From: Rhodocyclales bacterium
Lineage (GTDB): Bacteria > Pseudomonadota > Gammaproteobacteria > Burkholderiales > Rhodocyclaceae
DNA length: 61,708 nt
Reading direction: 5' to 3'
NCBI GenBank assembly: GCA_028292505.1
Contig: JAQGMF010000007.1
Coordinates: forward strand, 1-61,708
Made by a program: the position numbers and the translations under genes. Positions within the stretch are counted from its first letter, which is position 1. Each line of letters begins with the position of its first letter. The notes under the pieces are model-generated. The model ran no database searches and was not told the origin of the DNA. It was given only the letters and a program-made list of their open reading frames with translations. Below, piece after piece: positions 1 to 6,457 of this stretch.

Positions 1-214
1 TCGCGCCCGCCGGCCGCAGCATCGCCAAGCGGCCAAGCGTGTGCTCGGTCAGTGCATCCCGGATGATCTCGGCGCTGGGCTGGCCGGTCAGCGTCTTGAG
101 CGCGATCACGGCCTCGGCAACAGCCGCAGGCACGGCCGTCTTGATGTCGGTGTCGCACTTGCCCAAGGGATGGCTGACACCGCGGCGCGCGTGTAACGAC
201 TCTTTGGTTTTCAT
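1..214 (-). CDS. Partial small prophage protein downstream of the Cro-like gene
   Basis: The frame starts at an ATG (complement of 212-214) and runs off the window after 71 codons. The N-terminus is basic (MKTKESLHARRGVSH) and is followed by a predicted helical segment ending near ALTEHTLGRLAML. I do not recognise the family; a small helical DNA-binding protein is possible but not shown. It is the second gene of the leftward early operon behind the Cro-like gene, where lambda-like phages place CII-type activators and replication genes. The gap to the upstream gene is about 60 bases with no obvious terminator. Confidence 0.55.
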   Translation of the reverse strand, partial: MKTKESLHARRGVSHPLGKCDTDIKTAVPAAVAEAVIALKTLTGQPSAEIIRDALTEHTLGRLAMLRPAGA

Positions 215-276
215 GGGTACTCGCTTTGGATATCGCACAGAGAGGGGTGGTAGGCGGCAAACGAGCAAGCGGCACC

Positions 277-534
277 CTAAGGCGGCGATTCAGCTACTGG
301 CGGCGGCGCGGTGGACTGGCGGATGTAGGCCCAATCGACATCGGCGCGCATGTCCTCGCACGCCACGGCACCGCCGGACTCGCGTTCCATGTTGATGCAG
401 AGGCTTTCGCCAAATTGCTGCTTGATGGACATTGCCTTGCGGAGATAGCCCAGCGTGGTGCCGCACCGCGTCGCGAAGTCGATGCGCGCGTCGTCGTCGG
501 GCAGGCTCTTGAGATATGCGCGAAGTGAGTTCAT
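277..534 (-). CDS. Cro/YdaS-like prophage transcriptional regulator
   Basis: 85 residues. The N-terminal 60 residues resemble the YdaS/Cro-like helix-turn-helix family: MNSLRAYLKSLPDDDARIDF, then the CGTTLGYLRKA turn-recognition segment, a second helix with SLCINMERESGG, and the typical ending ACEDMRADVDWAYIR. Proteins of this family bind phage operators as small dimers and turn on the lytic programme. It is divergent from the CI-like gene and read from a leftward promoter (541-569) whose -10 overlaps the first operator. The Pro-rich tail after residue 72 is probably disordered. Confidence 0.85.
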   Translation of the reverse strand: MNSLRAYLKSLPDDDARIDFATRCGTTLGYLRKAMSIKQQFGESLCINMERESGGAVACEDMRADVDWAYIRQSTAPPPVAESPP

Positions 535-540
535 GCCTAT

Positions 541-569
541 AAATTACTGGACGGTAATACACATGTCAA
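541..569 (-). promoter_or_regulatory. Leftward early promoter (PR-like) for the Cro-like gene
   Basis: On the complement strand a -35 TTGACA (564-569) is followed by a 17-base spacer (547-563) and a -10 TAATTT (541-546), seven bases upstream of the Cro-like start codon. The operator palindrome 543-558 covers the -10 and part of the spacer; the second operator covers the -35 and its upstream side. Because the start codon is so close, the message would be leaderless or nearly so. The architecture matches the rightward promoter at 3221-3249. Confidence 0.75.
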
Positions 570-598
570 TACCGTTTGGTGATTTACCTTGCGGTAAC
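543..598. promoter_or_regulatory. Triple CI/Cro operator between the divergent regulators
   Basis: Three 16-base imperfect palindromes with half-site close to ATTACYG: ATTACTGGACGGTAAT (543-558), AATACCGTTTGGTGAT (568-583) and TTTACCTTGCGGTAAC (583-598). Centres are 25 and 15 bases apart. The first two overlap the leftward promoter; the third lies just upstream of the repressor start at 612 and could allow autoregulation. The same motif occurs twice more at 3207-3247. Confidence 0.78.
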
Positions 599-611
599 AG
601 AAAATTGATCA

Positions 612-1370
612 ATGGACGATCTCGAAACAAGACACCGACGTGCACGGCTTCGCGAGCTGATCGATGTCGGCTTCGATCAGAAGCTTGTCAATCTGCTTCG
701 ATTTATCGAACAAAGAACGGGCACCGCGCCCAATCAGGGCGAACTCTCCGCGTTGAAGCGCGAGAACAGCGGAAAGTCGTTTGGGGATAAAAAGGCAAGA
801 ACGCTGACCGAGCAAATCGGCCTGGATCGACGCTGGTTCGACGAACCGATGGGTTCGGGTCTTGAGCGGTTTCGCTCCGATGCGATGACCTATGAAACCA
901 TCGCTGCCGCATCGGTACCCAGCGAAGAGAGCCTGAACGAGCGCCGTGTCGGTGAACGACTCACCCCCTATCGCCGAGATGTCACGCCGATAGAGCTACA
1001 CCTTGAGGCGGCAGCAGATCGATTGCAGCTTGTGCAGAGCGGGAAGATGGGGCTGGCCCGCTATGCCCTGCCCAATGACCGCACGCAGGCCGTGCTGATC
1101 ACCGGCGGGGGATTGTCGCCACGCGTCGAGCATCGCGAGTTGCTGATTGTCGAGCTTGTGGAATTCTCGCCCGCCGTGGGCGACACCGTGTTGGTCTGCG
1201 GGCCGAGTCGGGAAGACTACGCCTTGGGTCGCGTACGCAGCTACTTTGCTGCAGAGCTCGAGATCGACCCCATGCAGGGCGGCAGGCCAGTGGCCATCCG
1301 CGGCGAGCATCTCTACTACTACACGCTCAAAGCCATTTTGATGCGCGGCGCCAATGTCACGCCAGTGTGA
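612..1370 (+). CDS. CI-like prophage repressor
   Basis: 252 residues. Residues about 8-75 look like the divergent HTH of betaproteobacterial phage repressors (RRARLRELIDVGF, then SFGDKKARTLTEQIGLDRRWFD). Residues about 150-245 resemble the S24/LexA-type dimerisation domain (HRELLIVELVEFSPAVGD); I cannot place a confident Ser-Lys catalytic dyad, so RecA-stimulated self-cleavage is uncertain. It is divergent from the Cro-like gene over the triple operator, so it should maintain lysogeny by blocking both early promoters and regulate itself from the third operator. The start is the ATG at 612. Confidence 0.82.
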   Translation: MDDLETRHRRARLRELIDVGFDQKLVNLLRFIEQRTGTAPNQGELSALKRENSGKSFGDKKARTLTEQIGLDRRWFDEPMGSGLERFRSDAMTYETIAAASVPSEESLNERRVGERLTPYRRDVTPIELHLEAAADRLQLVQSGKMGLARYALPNDRTQAVLITGGGLSPRVEHRELLIVELVEFSPAVGDTVLVCGPSREDYALGRVRSYFAAELEIDPMQGGRPVAIRGEHLYYYTLKAILMRGANVTPV

Positions 1371-1376
1371 AAACCG

Positions 1377-1811
1377 TCACGGCGTGAGGCCCGCCATATT
1401 GCCGAACAGGTGCAGATCGCAGTCGAACAAGATGCTCTGCCCCAGGATCATCGAGTAGCCCATGCCCATGAGCTGCGCCACAGCCGCTTTCACCAAAGGC
1501 TTGGGTTCGGCGTCGAAATCGTCGCCCACCATCACCACCGAAATGTCATAGACATAGGGTGTGGCAGGCATGGAGAAGACACCGGCAACCATTGCGATGC
1601 CAGAACAGACCAGATCGAGCTTGCGCACCAACATTTCATCGATTGCGCATATCGTTGCGCCGGTATCGACGAGTGCCATGACTTCGATAGGCTGAGGAAT
1701 CAAGAGCCCGTCCATGGCACGCATACTGGCTCTGGGTTGTGACAAACCAATTCTCACCCTGGCTAACAGCCCTTGAGGGCTGCGCTGTAAGGGTATGGAG
1801 TAACGTGACAC
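1377..1811 (-). CDS. Retropepsin-like aspartic protease domain protein
   Basis: 144 residues. The signature VDTGAT at residues 48-53 (Asp49 the predicted catalytic aspartate) and the later hydrophobic segment GYSMILGQSILFDCDLHLF match single-domain bacterial retropepsin-like proteins, which act as dimers. No signal peptide or membrane segment is visible, so it is probably cytoplasmic. It is three bases downstream of the next small gene and convergent with the repressor gene. It sits in the immunity region, where expression in the lysogen is likely; its substrate is unknown. Confidence 0.75.
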   Translation of the reverse strand: MSRYSIPLQRSPQGLLARVRIGLSQPRASMRAMDGLLIPQPIEVMALVDTGATICAIDEMLVRKLDLVCSGIAMVAGVFSMPATPYVYDISVVMVGDDFDAEPKPLVKAAVAQLMGMGYSMILGQSILFDCDLHLFGNMAGLTP

Positions 1812-1814
1812 TGC

Positions 1815-2063
1815 TTATCCCCTGAGTATCTTGTTTTGGCTGACTATTTGCTTAACCAGCATCGCTTCTTGCGAAGGGTAAAGCACGCCTTGTGCGCGCA
1901 GAACCTCGTATGCCCGAAGGTACACCTCACTTTCGTCGGGATCGATCGCTAGAATGTCATCATGCCAGATGGCTACGTACCAACCTTCGTAGCGCTCGAC
2001 GAGATCAAGCCCGTCACGCGCCCAGGTTGCCAGCTCGCGCATCAGTGGAATTTCATTGTCCAT
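1815..2063 (-). CDS. Small DUF5678-like partner of the retropepsin-like protein
   Basis: 82 residues from the ATG at 2063 (MDNEIPLMREL); a longer frame reaches 2132 but adds residues unlike the rest. The core DLVERYEGWYVAIWHDDILA, followed by an acidic helix and LRAQGV, resembles the short DUF5678-type proteins often found next to retropepsin-like genes. It is almost contiguous with the protease gene (three-base gap), so the two are probably cotranscribed and may work as a pair. The family assignment is by recall of pattern, not by search. Confidence 0.55.
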   Translation of the reverse strand: MDNEIPLMRELATWARDGLDLVERYEGWYVAIWHDDILAIDPDESEVYLRAYEVLRAQGVLYPSQEAMLVKQIVSQNKILRG

Positions 2064-2160
2064 TGACTGATTATGGGCACAGCGCGCGTGGTCAGTTCCG
2101 CGTAGAAACAATTTTTTGCATGACCGACTCACCTACTGACAGTGCCATTGGGAGAAGAAA

Positions 2161-2556
2161 ATGAAAAATATTGCAGTCGTCATCGTGTCCTTGTTGGCTG
2201 CGGCTTGTGTCCAATTGCCGCCCACACCGGATAGTCGCTATCTTCAATATGTCTATCCAGGGACCCATGAAACCATAATGCAGATGACTGCGCCAAATGG
2301 CGAGACCTGCGCGCTATGGCTTTCCTTCATCAAGCGCAGTCCGAAAGTCGATAAGGCGGTGAGCGACAATTATCGCTGTACCCCTGTGTCCGCATCGAAC
2401 AACATGAAGGCCATTGCCATCATTCGCAACATGACTTTCAGGCTTTCCACCGATGTGGAAACGTTAACACTATCTCTGTGTGCAGAGACAATGCACGGAT
2501 TTCTCGCTGAGGCAGACAACATCACTGTTTTGTCAGAGTGCCGCAACAAGGACTAG
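2161..2556 (+). CDS. Prophage-encoded lipoprotein (immunity-region cargo)
   Basis: 131 residues. An N-terminal signal (MKNIAVVIVSLLAAACVQLP) carries a lipobox LAAAC with Cys16 as the predicted lipidated residue. The mature part has four further cysteines, which fits a disulfide-containing periplasmic or outer-membrane lipoprotein. A good ribosome-binding site (GGGAGAAG) precedes the start. No family recognised. Lipoproteins in prophage immunity regions are often expressed in lysogens and can block superinfection or alter the envelope; that role is inference. Base composition is more AT-rich than the neighbouring operon. Confidence 0.72.
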   Translation: MKNIAVVIVSLLAAACVQLPPTPDSRYLQYVYPGTHETIMQMTAPNGETCALWLSFIKRSPKVDKAVSDNYRCTPVSASNNMKAIAIIRNMTFRLSTDVETLTLSLCAETMHGFLAEADNITVLSECRNKD

Positions 2557-2707
2557 GGTGGAGACTACCCAACTTCAGCGGCGTGTCGAACCATGCAGCA
2601 ACCTCTGGCGGCGCAAGCCCGGCGCGATGGAACATTCATGTCGACCTGTTTGTTGAAGTAGTCGGGCTCCTGTCCAATTGAAAGTTGGCTAAGGGAGGAA
2701 TACGGGA

Positions 2708-3115
2708 ATGCAGAGATTGATGTTGGTGGGATTGTTGGTCTTGTGGGCTGCTCCAGGGATAGGAGAAAAGATCACAACCAAGAATACTGCGTTGGGTGAC
2801 TACCTTCAGAGTGTCATAAAATCCCAAGGCATATGGGTCAAGAATGGCTTCTTTACGGGGAATGACTACCGTGAGTTAAATGACGCGGATCGCGGAATTT
2901 ATTTGATGGGCATCATTGATGGATTCTTGTTTGCGCCAACATTTGGAGCGCCTCAAAATGGACCTATTAGACGCATTGAACGGTGTGTAACCAGCATGCG
3001 AAACAATCAGGTCACGGCTTTGGTCGATGGGTTCTTGCTCACGCGCCCAGTTCAATGGCATGAGGATATGCACGTGCTGACCTATCAAGCGCTTCTGGCT
3101 TCGTGCCCAAAATAA
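2708..3115 (+). CDS. Exported small protein, Rap1a/Tai-like pattern
   Basis: 135 residues. The first 19 residues form a signal peptide (MQRLMLVGLLVLWAAPGIG); a strong GGGAGG site lies nine bases before the start. The mature part has YLMGIIDGFL, a central Cys and a C-terminal Cys, and a conserved-looking tail (VDGFLLTRP, then HVLTYQALLASCPK). The DGF...C...Q...V...HP-like order recalls Rap1a/Tai immunity-type proteins, but the match is weak. It is AT-rich and followed directly by an intrinsic terminator, so it is an independently expressed cargo gene (moron). Confidence 0.68.
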   Translation: MQRLMLVGLLVLWAAPGIGEKITTKNTALGDYLQSVIKSQGIWVKNGFFTGNDYRELNDADRGIYLMGIIDGFLFAPTFGAPQNGPIRRIERCVTSMRNNQVTALVDGFLLTRPVQWHEDMHVLTYQALLASCPK

Positions 3116-3161
3116 ACGATGGCGACATAACAAACCAGCAATTCTCAGCCATCTGCCCCCA

Positions 3162-3186
3162 AACCCGCTCAGGCGGGTTTTTTATT
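3162..3186 (+). terminator. Intrinsic terminator after the exported cargo gene
   Basis: A 7-base stem AACCCGC (3162-3168) / GCGGGTT (3173-3179) with loop TCAG is followed by a T-rich run (TTTTTTATT overall). It closes the cargo unit and insulates it from the rightward early promoter just downstream. Confidence 0.85.
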
Positions 3187-3206
3187 GCCTTTTTTCCTGC
3201 ATAAAT

Positions 3207-3249
3207 ATTACTGAACAGTATTGACATATACATTACTGTTCGGTAATCT
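3207..3249 (+). promoter_or_regulatory. Rightward early promoter (PL-like) with two CI/Cro operators
   Basis: -35 TTGACA (3221-3226), 17-base spacer, -10 TAATCT (3244-3249). Operator ATTACTGAACAGTATT (3207-3222) abuts the -35 and ATTACTGTTCGGTAAT (3232-3247) covers the spacer and -10. Centres are 25 bases apart, exactly as for the two operators over the leftward promoter at 541-569. It should be silenced by the CI-like repressor and drives the 14-kb operon carrying the DGR, bet/exo and int. Confidence 0.8.
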
Positions 3250-3431
3250 TCATCCCATCAACACCGCGAAGCCGATAAGCCGAGCCAGCAAAACGCCTTC
3301 GGGATGAGCTGGGGAAGCAAGAGCAAAAGGGGCAGGCGTAGCAGCACGAAGCTGCAGGTGAAGTAGGGATTTATTCGGCGTTTGGCCGACCGTCGTTATG
3401 ACAAACCGATCAATTTTTTAGGGGTACTCAC
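3250..3431 (+). other. Untranslated leader of the rightward early operon with a boxB-sized hairpin
   Basis: About 180 bases without a convincing gene lie between the promoter and the first start codon. At 3341-3355 a perfect 5-base stem (GCAGC/GCTGC) encloses the 5-base loop ACGAA, the size of a lambdoid boxB hairpin. No clear boxA or N-like gene was found, so an antitermination role is only a suggestion. The rest of the leader holds nothing else I recognise. Confidence 0.35.
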
Positions 3432-3617
3432 ATGAAAAAGCTCTCGCTCTCCATCTTCGCGCTGGCACTGCTGTCCAGCATCTCGCTCGCTTCGGCCAGT
3501 GCCGCGCCGCAAGCGCCCAGCAAACAGAAATCCATCGTTTCCACGCAGCACGCCTCCACTGATTTTGTGCTCGTCGCACACGGCGGCCGCCACAGCAAAG
3601 GCAAGGGCAAGAAGTAA
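3432..3617 (+). CDS. Small exported basic protein, first gene of the rightward operon
   Basis: 61 residues. A Sec-type signal (MKKLSLSIFALALLSSISLA, cleavage near ASA-AP) is followed by a short mature peptide ending in the basic tail HSKGKGKK. An AGGGG site precedes the start. I do not recognise the family; small exported basic peptides are common as first genes of betaproteobacterial prophage operons, but no function can be assigned. About 105 bases separate it from the next coupled cluster. Confidence 0.6.
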   Translation: MKKLSLSIFALALLSSISLASASAAPQAPSKQKSIVSTQHASTDFVLVAHGGRHSKGKGKK

Positions 3618-3722
3618 CGGCGTCTCTCTCGTCTGCGCACTGACCGCGTGCAGACGCTTTGCCGACCGGGGCTATGCAGGCTCTACCGGATCGCTTCGGA
3701 GCCTGCTTTTTAGGACAAGAAC

Positions 3723-3758
3723 ATGAGCAAGCCTTTTGCACGAGCACTTCCAAGATGA
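3723..3758 (+). CDS. Possible 11-codon leader peptide coupled to the next gene
   Basis: ATG at 3723 reads MSKPFARALPR and stops in TGA (3756-3758), overlapping the ATG at 3755 as ATGA. A purine-rich AGGACAAG lies just upstream, whereas the following gene has no site of its own. Translational coupling would explain expression of the following gene. The call rests only on this arrangement. Confidence 0.3.
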   Translation: MSKPFARALPR

Positions 3759-3931
3759 AATCGCCCGTCATCACGCCACGCGCTGTGTTCTTCATTGCGC
3801 TGATCTTCCTCGCCCTAGGTGTCGCGGTAGGCATCCAGTGGAACGAAGAGATCAAGCACCGCGCGGCAATGCGCAAGGCCACGTCGTCGCCCTGCGTCGA
3901 AGCGCCACACATCTATGCGAGGGCTCTCTGA
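3755..3931 (+). CDS. Small single-pass membrane protein
   Basis: 58 residues from the ATG at 3755. Residues about 9-27 (AVFFIALIFLALGVAVGIQ) form one membrane helix, followed by a charged segment (WNEEIKHRAAMRK). No ribosome-binding site of its own; the start overlaps the stop of the possible leader peptide. The stop overlaps the next start as TGATG. Function unknown; it may be a lambdoid-type early membrane protein. Confidence 0.5.
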   Translation: MKSPVITPRAVFFIALIFLALGVAVGIQWNEEIKHRAAMRKATSSPCVEAPHIYARAL

Positions 3932-4263
3932 TGAAAGCCGCGCTACTCATTCTGGCTGCGTTGATCTCTGCGCATTGCCGTGCTGATGATGGTTGCATCG
4001 CGGCCGCAATGCTTCACACCGCCGACTGGCTGCAAACGCGCCAGATCGCCCGTGATCCAGATCACTGGTACGAGACCAATGCGTTACTCGGACGTCATCC
4101 CTCGATTGGCAAGGTGAACAACTACTTCGCCCTGACCGGTGCATTGCTCTACACGGCATGCGAATCGGGTTATGGCGGCAAGTGGGTCAAGTACATCTGG
4201 ATCGCTACCGAGGCGGGCACAGTCGCCCACAACCTCAGTGCTGGCATACAGGTGAAGTGGTGA
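3931..4263 (+). CDS. Exported prophage protein of unknown function
   Basis: 110 residues from the ATG at 3931 (preceded by GAGGG). The signal sequence MKAALLILAALISAHCRA is followed by a mature part with WLQTRQIARDP, YETNALLGRHPS, NNYFALTGALLYTA and a second hydrophobic stretch; this order recalls a conserved phage membrane/periplasmic protein seen in several proteobacterial prophages. Both ends overlap neighbours by one base or so (TGATG at each), so it is translationally coupled on both sides. Function unknown. Confidence 0.65.
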   Translation: MKAALLILAALISAHCRADDGCIAAAMLHTADWLQTRQIARDPDHWYETNALLGRHPSIGKVNNYFALTGALLYTACESGYGGKWVKYIWIATEAGTVAHNLSAGIQVKW

Positions 4264-4448
4264 TGACCACACCAGAAACCGCACGCTTCCTTGCTTTGAT
4301 TGCAGCAGCACAAGCGCGCATCGCTGGCATGCAAGCAGCTAACGACATGAACAAAGCCGTGTGCGGGCTCGTGAGGTACAGCGAGAAAGACTTTCATTCC
4401 GAAGCCTTCGGCCTTGAGCAAATAGCCATACAGGTGATCAATCAATGA
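4263..4448 (+). CDS. Small prophage protein
   Basis: 61 residues, predicted mostly helical (TARFLALIAAAQARIAGMQA). It begins at TGATG with the previous stop and ends at ATGA with the next start. No family recognised; the chain of overlaps is the main evidence that it is real. Confidence 0.5.
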   Translation: MTTPETARFLALIAAAQARIAGMQAANDMNKAVCGLVRYSEKDFHSEAFGLEQIAIQVINQ

Positions 4449-4549
4449 CTTCCTGTCCTGCCACCTTCGCCGAAGCCCTCACATGCGCACTCATTGGTGG
4501 CGTGTGCCTTCCTCTGTTGTTGCTGCTGGCCGAAAGGCTGATGTCATGA
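4445..4549 (+). CDS. 34-residue membrane peptide
   Basis: Reads MTSCPATFAEALTCALIGGV followed by CLPLLLLLAERLMS. One hydrophobic helix spans about residues 12-28. The start overlaps the previous stop and the stop overlaps the next start, both as ATGA. It is short, but the unbroken series of overlaps on both sides supports translation. Function unknown. Confidence 0.45.
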   Translation: MTSCPATFAEALTCALIGGVCLPLLLLLAERLMS

Positions 4550-4722
4550 ACACCAAGCCAATCTCCATGCCAATCCAATACGCCCAACGCTCCGCATGCA
4601 GCACGTGCGGCGTGTACTACGCACAACCAGGTGAGCGCATCTGTACCGAGTGCAAGGATCTCGCGCAAGAGCGTCAAGCTGAAGACCTGGTTGCCGAGCT
4701 TCGCTTGACTGGCGCGATGTAG
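4546..4722 (+). CDS. Small zinc-ribbon protein
   Basis: 58 residues. Two CxxC knuckles (ACSTC and ICTEC) separated by about 14 residues form a probable zinc ribbon; the C-terminus is an acidic helix (DLAQERQAEDLVAEL). It starts in an ATGA overlap and ends four bases before the first possible start of DGR target 1. Such ribbons can bind nucleic acid or protein; its role is unknown. Confidence 0.6.
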   Translation: MNTKPISMPIQYAQRSACSTCGVYYAQPGERICTECKDLAQERQAEDLVAELRLTGAM

Positions 4723-4726
4723 TCCG

Positions 4727-5449
4727 ATGCCAACAAATCAAATCGAAATCACAAGGGAAAACTTCCAAATGTCATCTGATCAATTCGTCAGCATTCCCGA
4801 AACGACACTCCCCGGCGGAAGTGTGGTGCCGGCATTCCAAGTCATGCAGTACCCGGCATCCACGCTGGATGGCAAGCCGGTAAGCACACGTGAAGGCAAG
4901 CCATGGGTGCGCATCAGCTACCACGGCGCGGTGAAGGCTGCAGAGTCTGCTGGCTACAAGCTCGAGCGCGAAAGCCAGCGCTTGGCAGTGGCGTATCACA
5001 TCGCGGCGCAGCCCGCGAATTGGATGGGCGGCAAGGTCGGAGAAGGCAAGCTCTTCCAAGGTCTGCGCAAGGGCAATGCCAATGGCGTGCAAGACGCGGC
5101 TTATGAATCGAATGATCCAGACGAGCGCCGCTGGTTTGCGCTGCCCGGCGACCAAGTTATTTACGACATCGCTGGAAACGTCTGGCAGTGGGTCTTCGAC
5201 GACGTCCAAGGCGACTCACGCGGCTTGATCGGGAAGCCTTTTGCTGCCGACTCGGCGAGTCTCGTCATTCCCTTCCCAGACAAGCAGATGGGGCAAGGCT
5301 GGACGCCCAACGTTGGTGCCAATTGGTCCGGCCTTGCGCTCATTCGCGGCGGCTGCTGGCTTTCCGAGCGCGATGCGGGCGTCTTCCATCTCTACAACGA
5401 CTGGCCCGGCCTCGAGTACGACCTCATCGGCTTTCGCTGCACCAAATAA
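4727..5449 (+). CDS. DGR target protein 1 (C-type-lectin/FGE-like fold, variable C-terminus)
   Basis: 240 residues from 4727; an ATG at 4769 (residue 15) has the better upstream AAGGG and may be the true start. The protein is one formylglycine-generating-enzyme/C-type-lectin-like domain: ETTLPGGSVVPAFQV, WVRISYHGAVKAAE, NWMGGKVGEGKLFQGL, YDIAGNVWQWVFDD, then the variable end running from GANWSG to the terminal GFRCTK. In this fold the last ~40 residues form a surface loop set that tolerates massive change. No signal peptide or membrane segment is seen, so it is either cytoplasmic or a virion component. It lacks the ~90-residue N-terminal domain of target 2. Confidence 0.93.
   Translation: MPTNQIEITRENFQMSSDQFVSIPETTLPGGSVVPAFQVMQYPASTLDGKPVSTREGKPWVRISYHGAVKAAESAGYKLERESQRLAVAYHIAAQPANWMGGKVGEGKLFQGLRKGNANGVQDAAYESNDPDERRWFALPGDQVIYDIAGNVWQWVFDDVQGDSRGLIGKPFAADSASLVIPFPDKQMGQGWTPNVGANWSGLALIRGGCWLSERDAGVFHLYNDWPGLEYDLIGFRCTK
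5325..5439 (+). repeat. Variable repeat VR1
   Basis: 115 bases aligned without gaps to TR 10081-10195. Fifteen substitutions, all at TR adenines (A to T, C or G); every one of the 88 non-adenine bases is identical. Template Asn codons have become Leu, Leu, Asp, His, Tyr, Leu, Tyr and Leu, and the template Tyr codon has become Cys. The shared 3' end ATCGGCTTTCGCTG acts as the likely initiation-of-homing side; beyond it VR reads CACCAAATAA where TR reads ACCCAAGGAC. Confidence 0.97.
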
Positions 5450-5472
5450 CGGTCTCTGGACACCGGTCACGG

Positions 5473-5492
5473 GTCGCCGCTTCAGCGGTGAC
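5473..5492 (+). other. Hairpin downstream of VR1
   Basis: GTCGCCGCT / AGCGGTGAC, a 9-base stem with one G-T pair and a TC loop, begins 34 bases after the VR1 end and just beyond the stop codon. A hairpin at the same distance follows VR2 with different flank sequence but preserved pairing. Hairpin/cruciform structures after the VR are known to aid target recognition in the Bordetella phage DGR. Confidence 0.75.
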
Positions 5493-5519
5493 TCACAACA
5501 CAACAGCATGGAATAAATC

Positions 5520-6455
5520 ATGACATCAGCACTCGTAACACTGACGTCGAAGCTGGCACAGCGCTTGGACATGGGCGACGGTACAGGGTTGGTCGATGTG
5601 CTCAAAGCCACAGCCTTCAAGGGGCAGGTATCCGATGCGCAAATGACCGCATTGATGGTCGTAGCAAACCAGTACGGACTAAATCCTTGGACGAAGGAAA
5701 TCTATGCATTCCCCGATAAGAACAACGGCATTGTTCCTGTCGTTGGAGTTGATGGATGGTCACGCATCATCAACGAGCATCCTCAGTTCGATGGCGTTGA
5801 GTTCGAATATGGCCCAGCAACCGGCAATCACTTCGACTGGATTGAATGCGTGCTCTATAGGAAAGACCGCTCACGGCCAATCCGCGCGCGCGAGTTCTTT
5901 ACCGAGGTCTATCGAGATAACGCCCAACCGTGGAAAAGCCATCCCAACAGGATGCACCGTCACAAGTCACTCATCCAATGTTCCCGCATCGCGTTCGGCT
6001 TCGGCGGGATCTATGACCAGGACGAAGCCGAACGAATCATCGAAGGAAAAGAGATCGACATGGGCAGCGCCGATGTGGTCAGCACGCGCGCCGCCAAATC
6101 TGCCGAGCTGCCAGTTTATTCCAACGCCGACTTCCAAAAGAACCTGCCTGCATGGACGAAGCTGATTCAAGACGGCCGCGCGCCAGAGCGAATCATCGGC
6201 AAGGTCAACACGACAAGCCGCATGACCGATCAGCAGATTGCAGCTCTGCATGCGCTGGTCCCGAAGGCCGAAGCGCCGGCAGGCGAACTCATGGCCTCTA
6301 CTGCGCAGATAGACATCATCAAGACCACTGCCGATGCAGCGGCAGTCGGTAGCTCCGACATCTTCAACACGTTCGACATCGCCAGCTATGACGAAGTCAC
6401 GACAGCGATGGTTGATCCCATCCTCGATTTCATTGCTAACCCGATCACGGAGTAA
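5520..6455 (+). CDS. bet: Bet-like (RecT family) single-strand annealing protein
   Basis: 311 residues. The N-terminal two thirds match phage Bet: LKATAFKGQVSDAQMTALM, NQYGLNPWTKEIYAFPDKNN, VVGVDGWSRIINEHPQFDG, and later the basic HKSLIQCSRIAFGFGGIYDQ. It anneals complementary single strands made by the partner exonuclease. It is longer than lambda Bet because of a C-terminal extension (residues ~220-311) of low complexity. Start at 5520 with GGA upstream. It is followed two bases later by the YqaJ exonuclease gene and lies between the two DGR targets. Confidence 0.93.
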   Translation: MTSALVTLTSKLAQRLDMGDGTGLVDVLKATAFKGQVSDAQMTALMVVANQYGLNPWTKEIYAFPDKNNGIVPVVGVDGWSRIINEHPQFDGVEFEYGPATGNHFDWIECVLYRKDRSRPIRAREFFTEVYRDNAQPWKSHPNRMHRHKSLIQCSRIAFGFGGIYDQDEAERIIEGKEIDMGSADVVSTRAAKSAELPVYSNADFQKNLPAWTKLIQDGRAPERIIGKVNTTSRMTDQQIAALHALVPKAEAPAGELMASTAQIDIIKTTADAAAVGSSDIFNTFDIASYDEVTTAMVDPILDFIANPITE

Positions 6456-6457
6456 TC

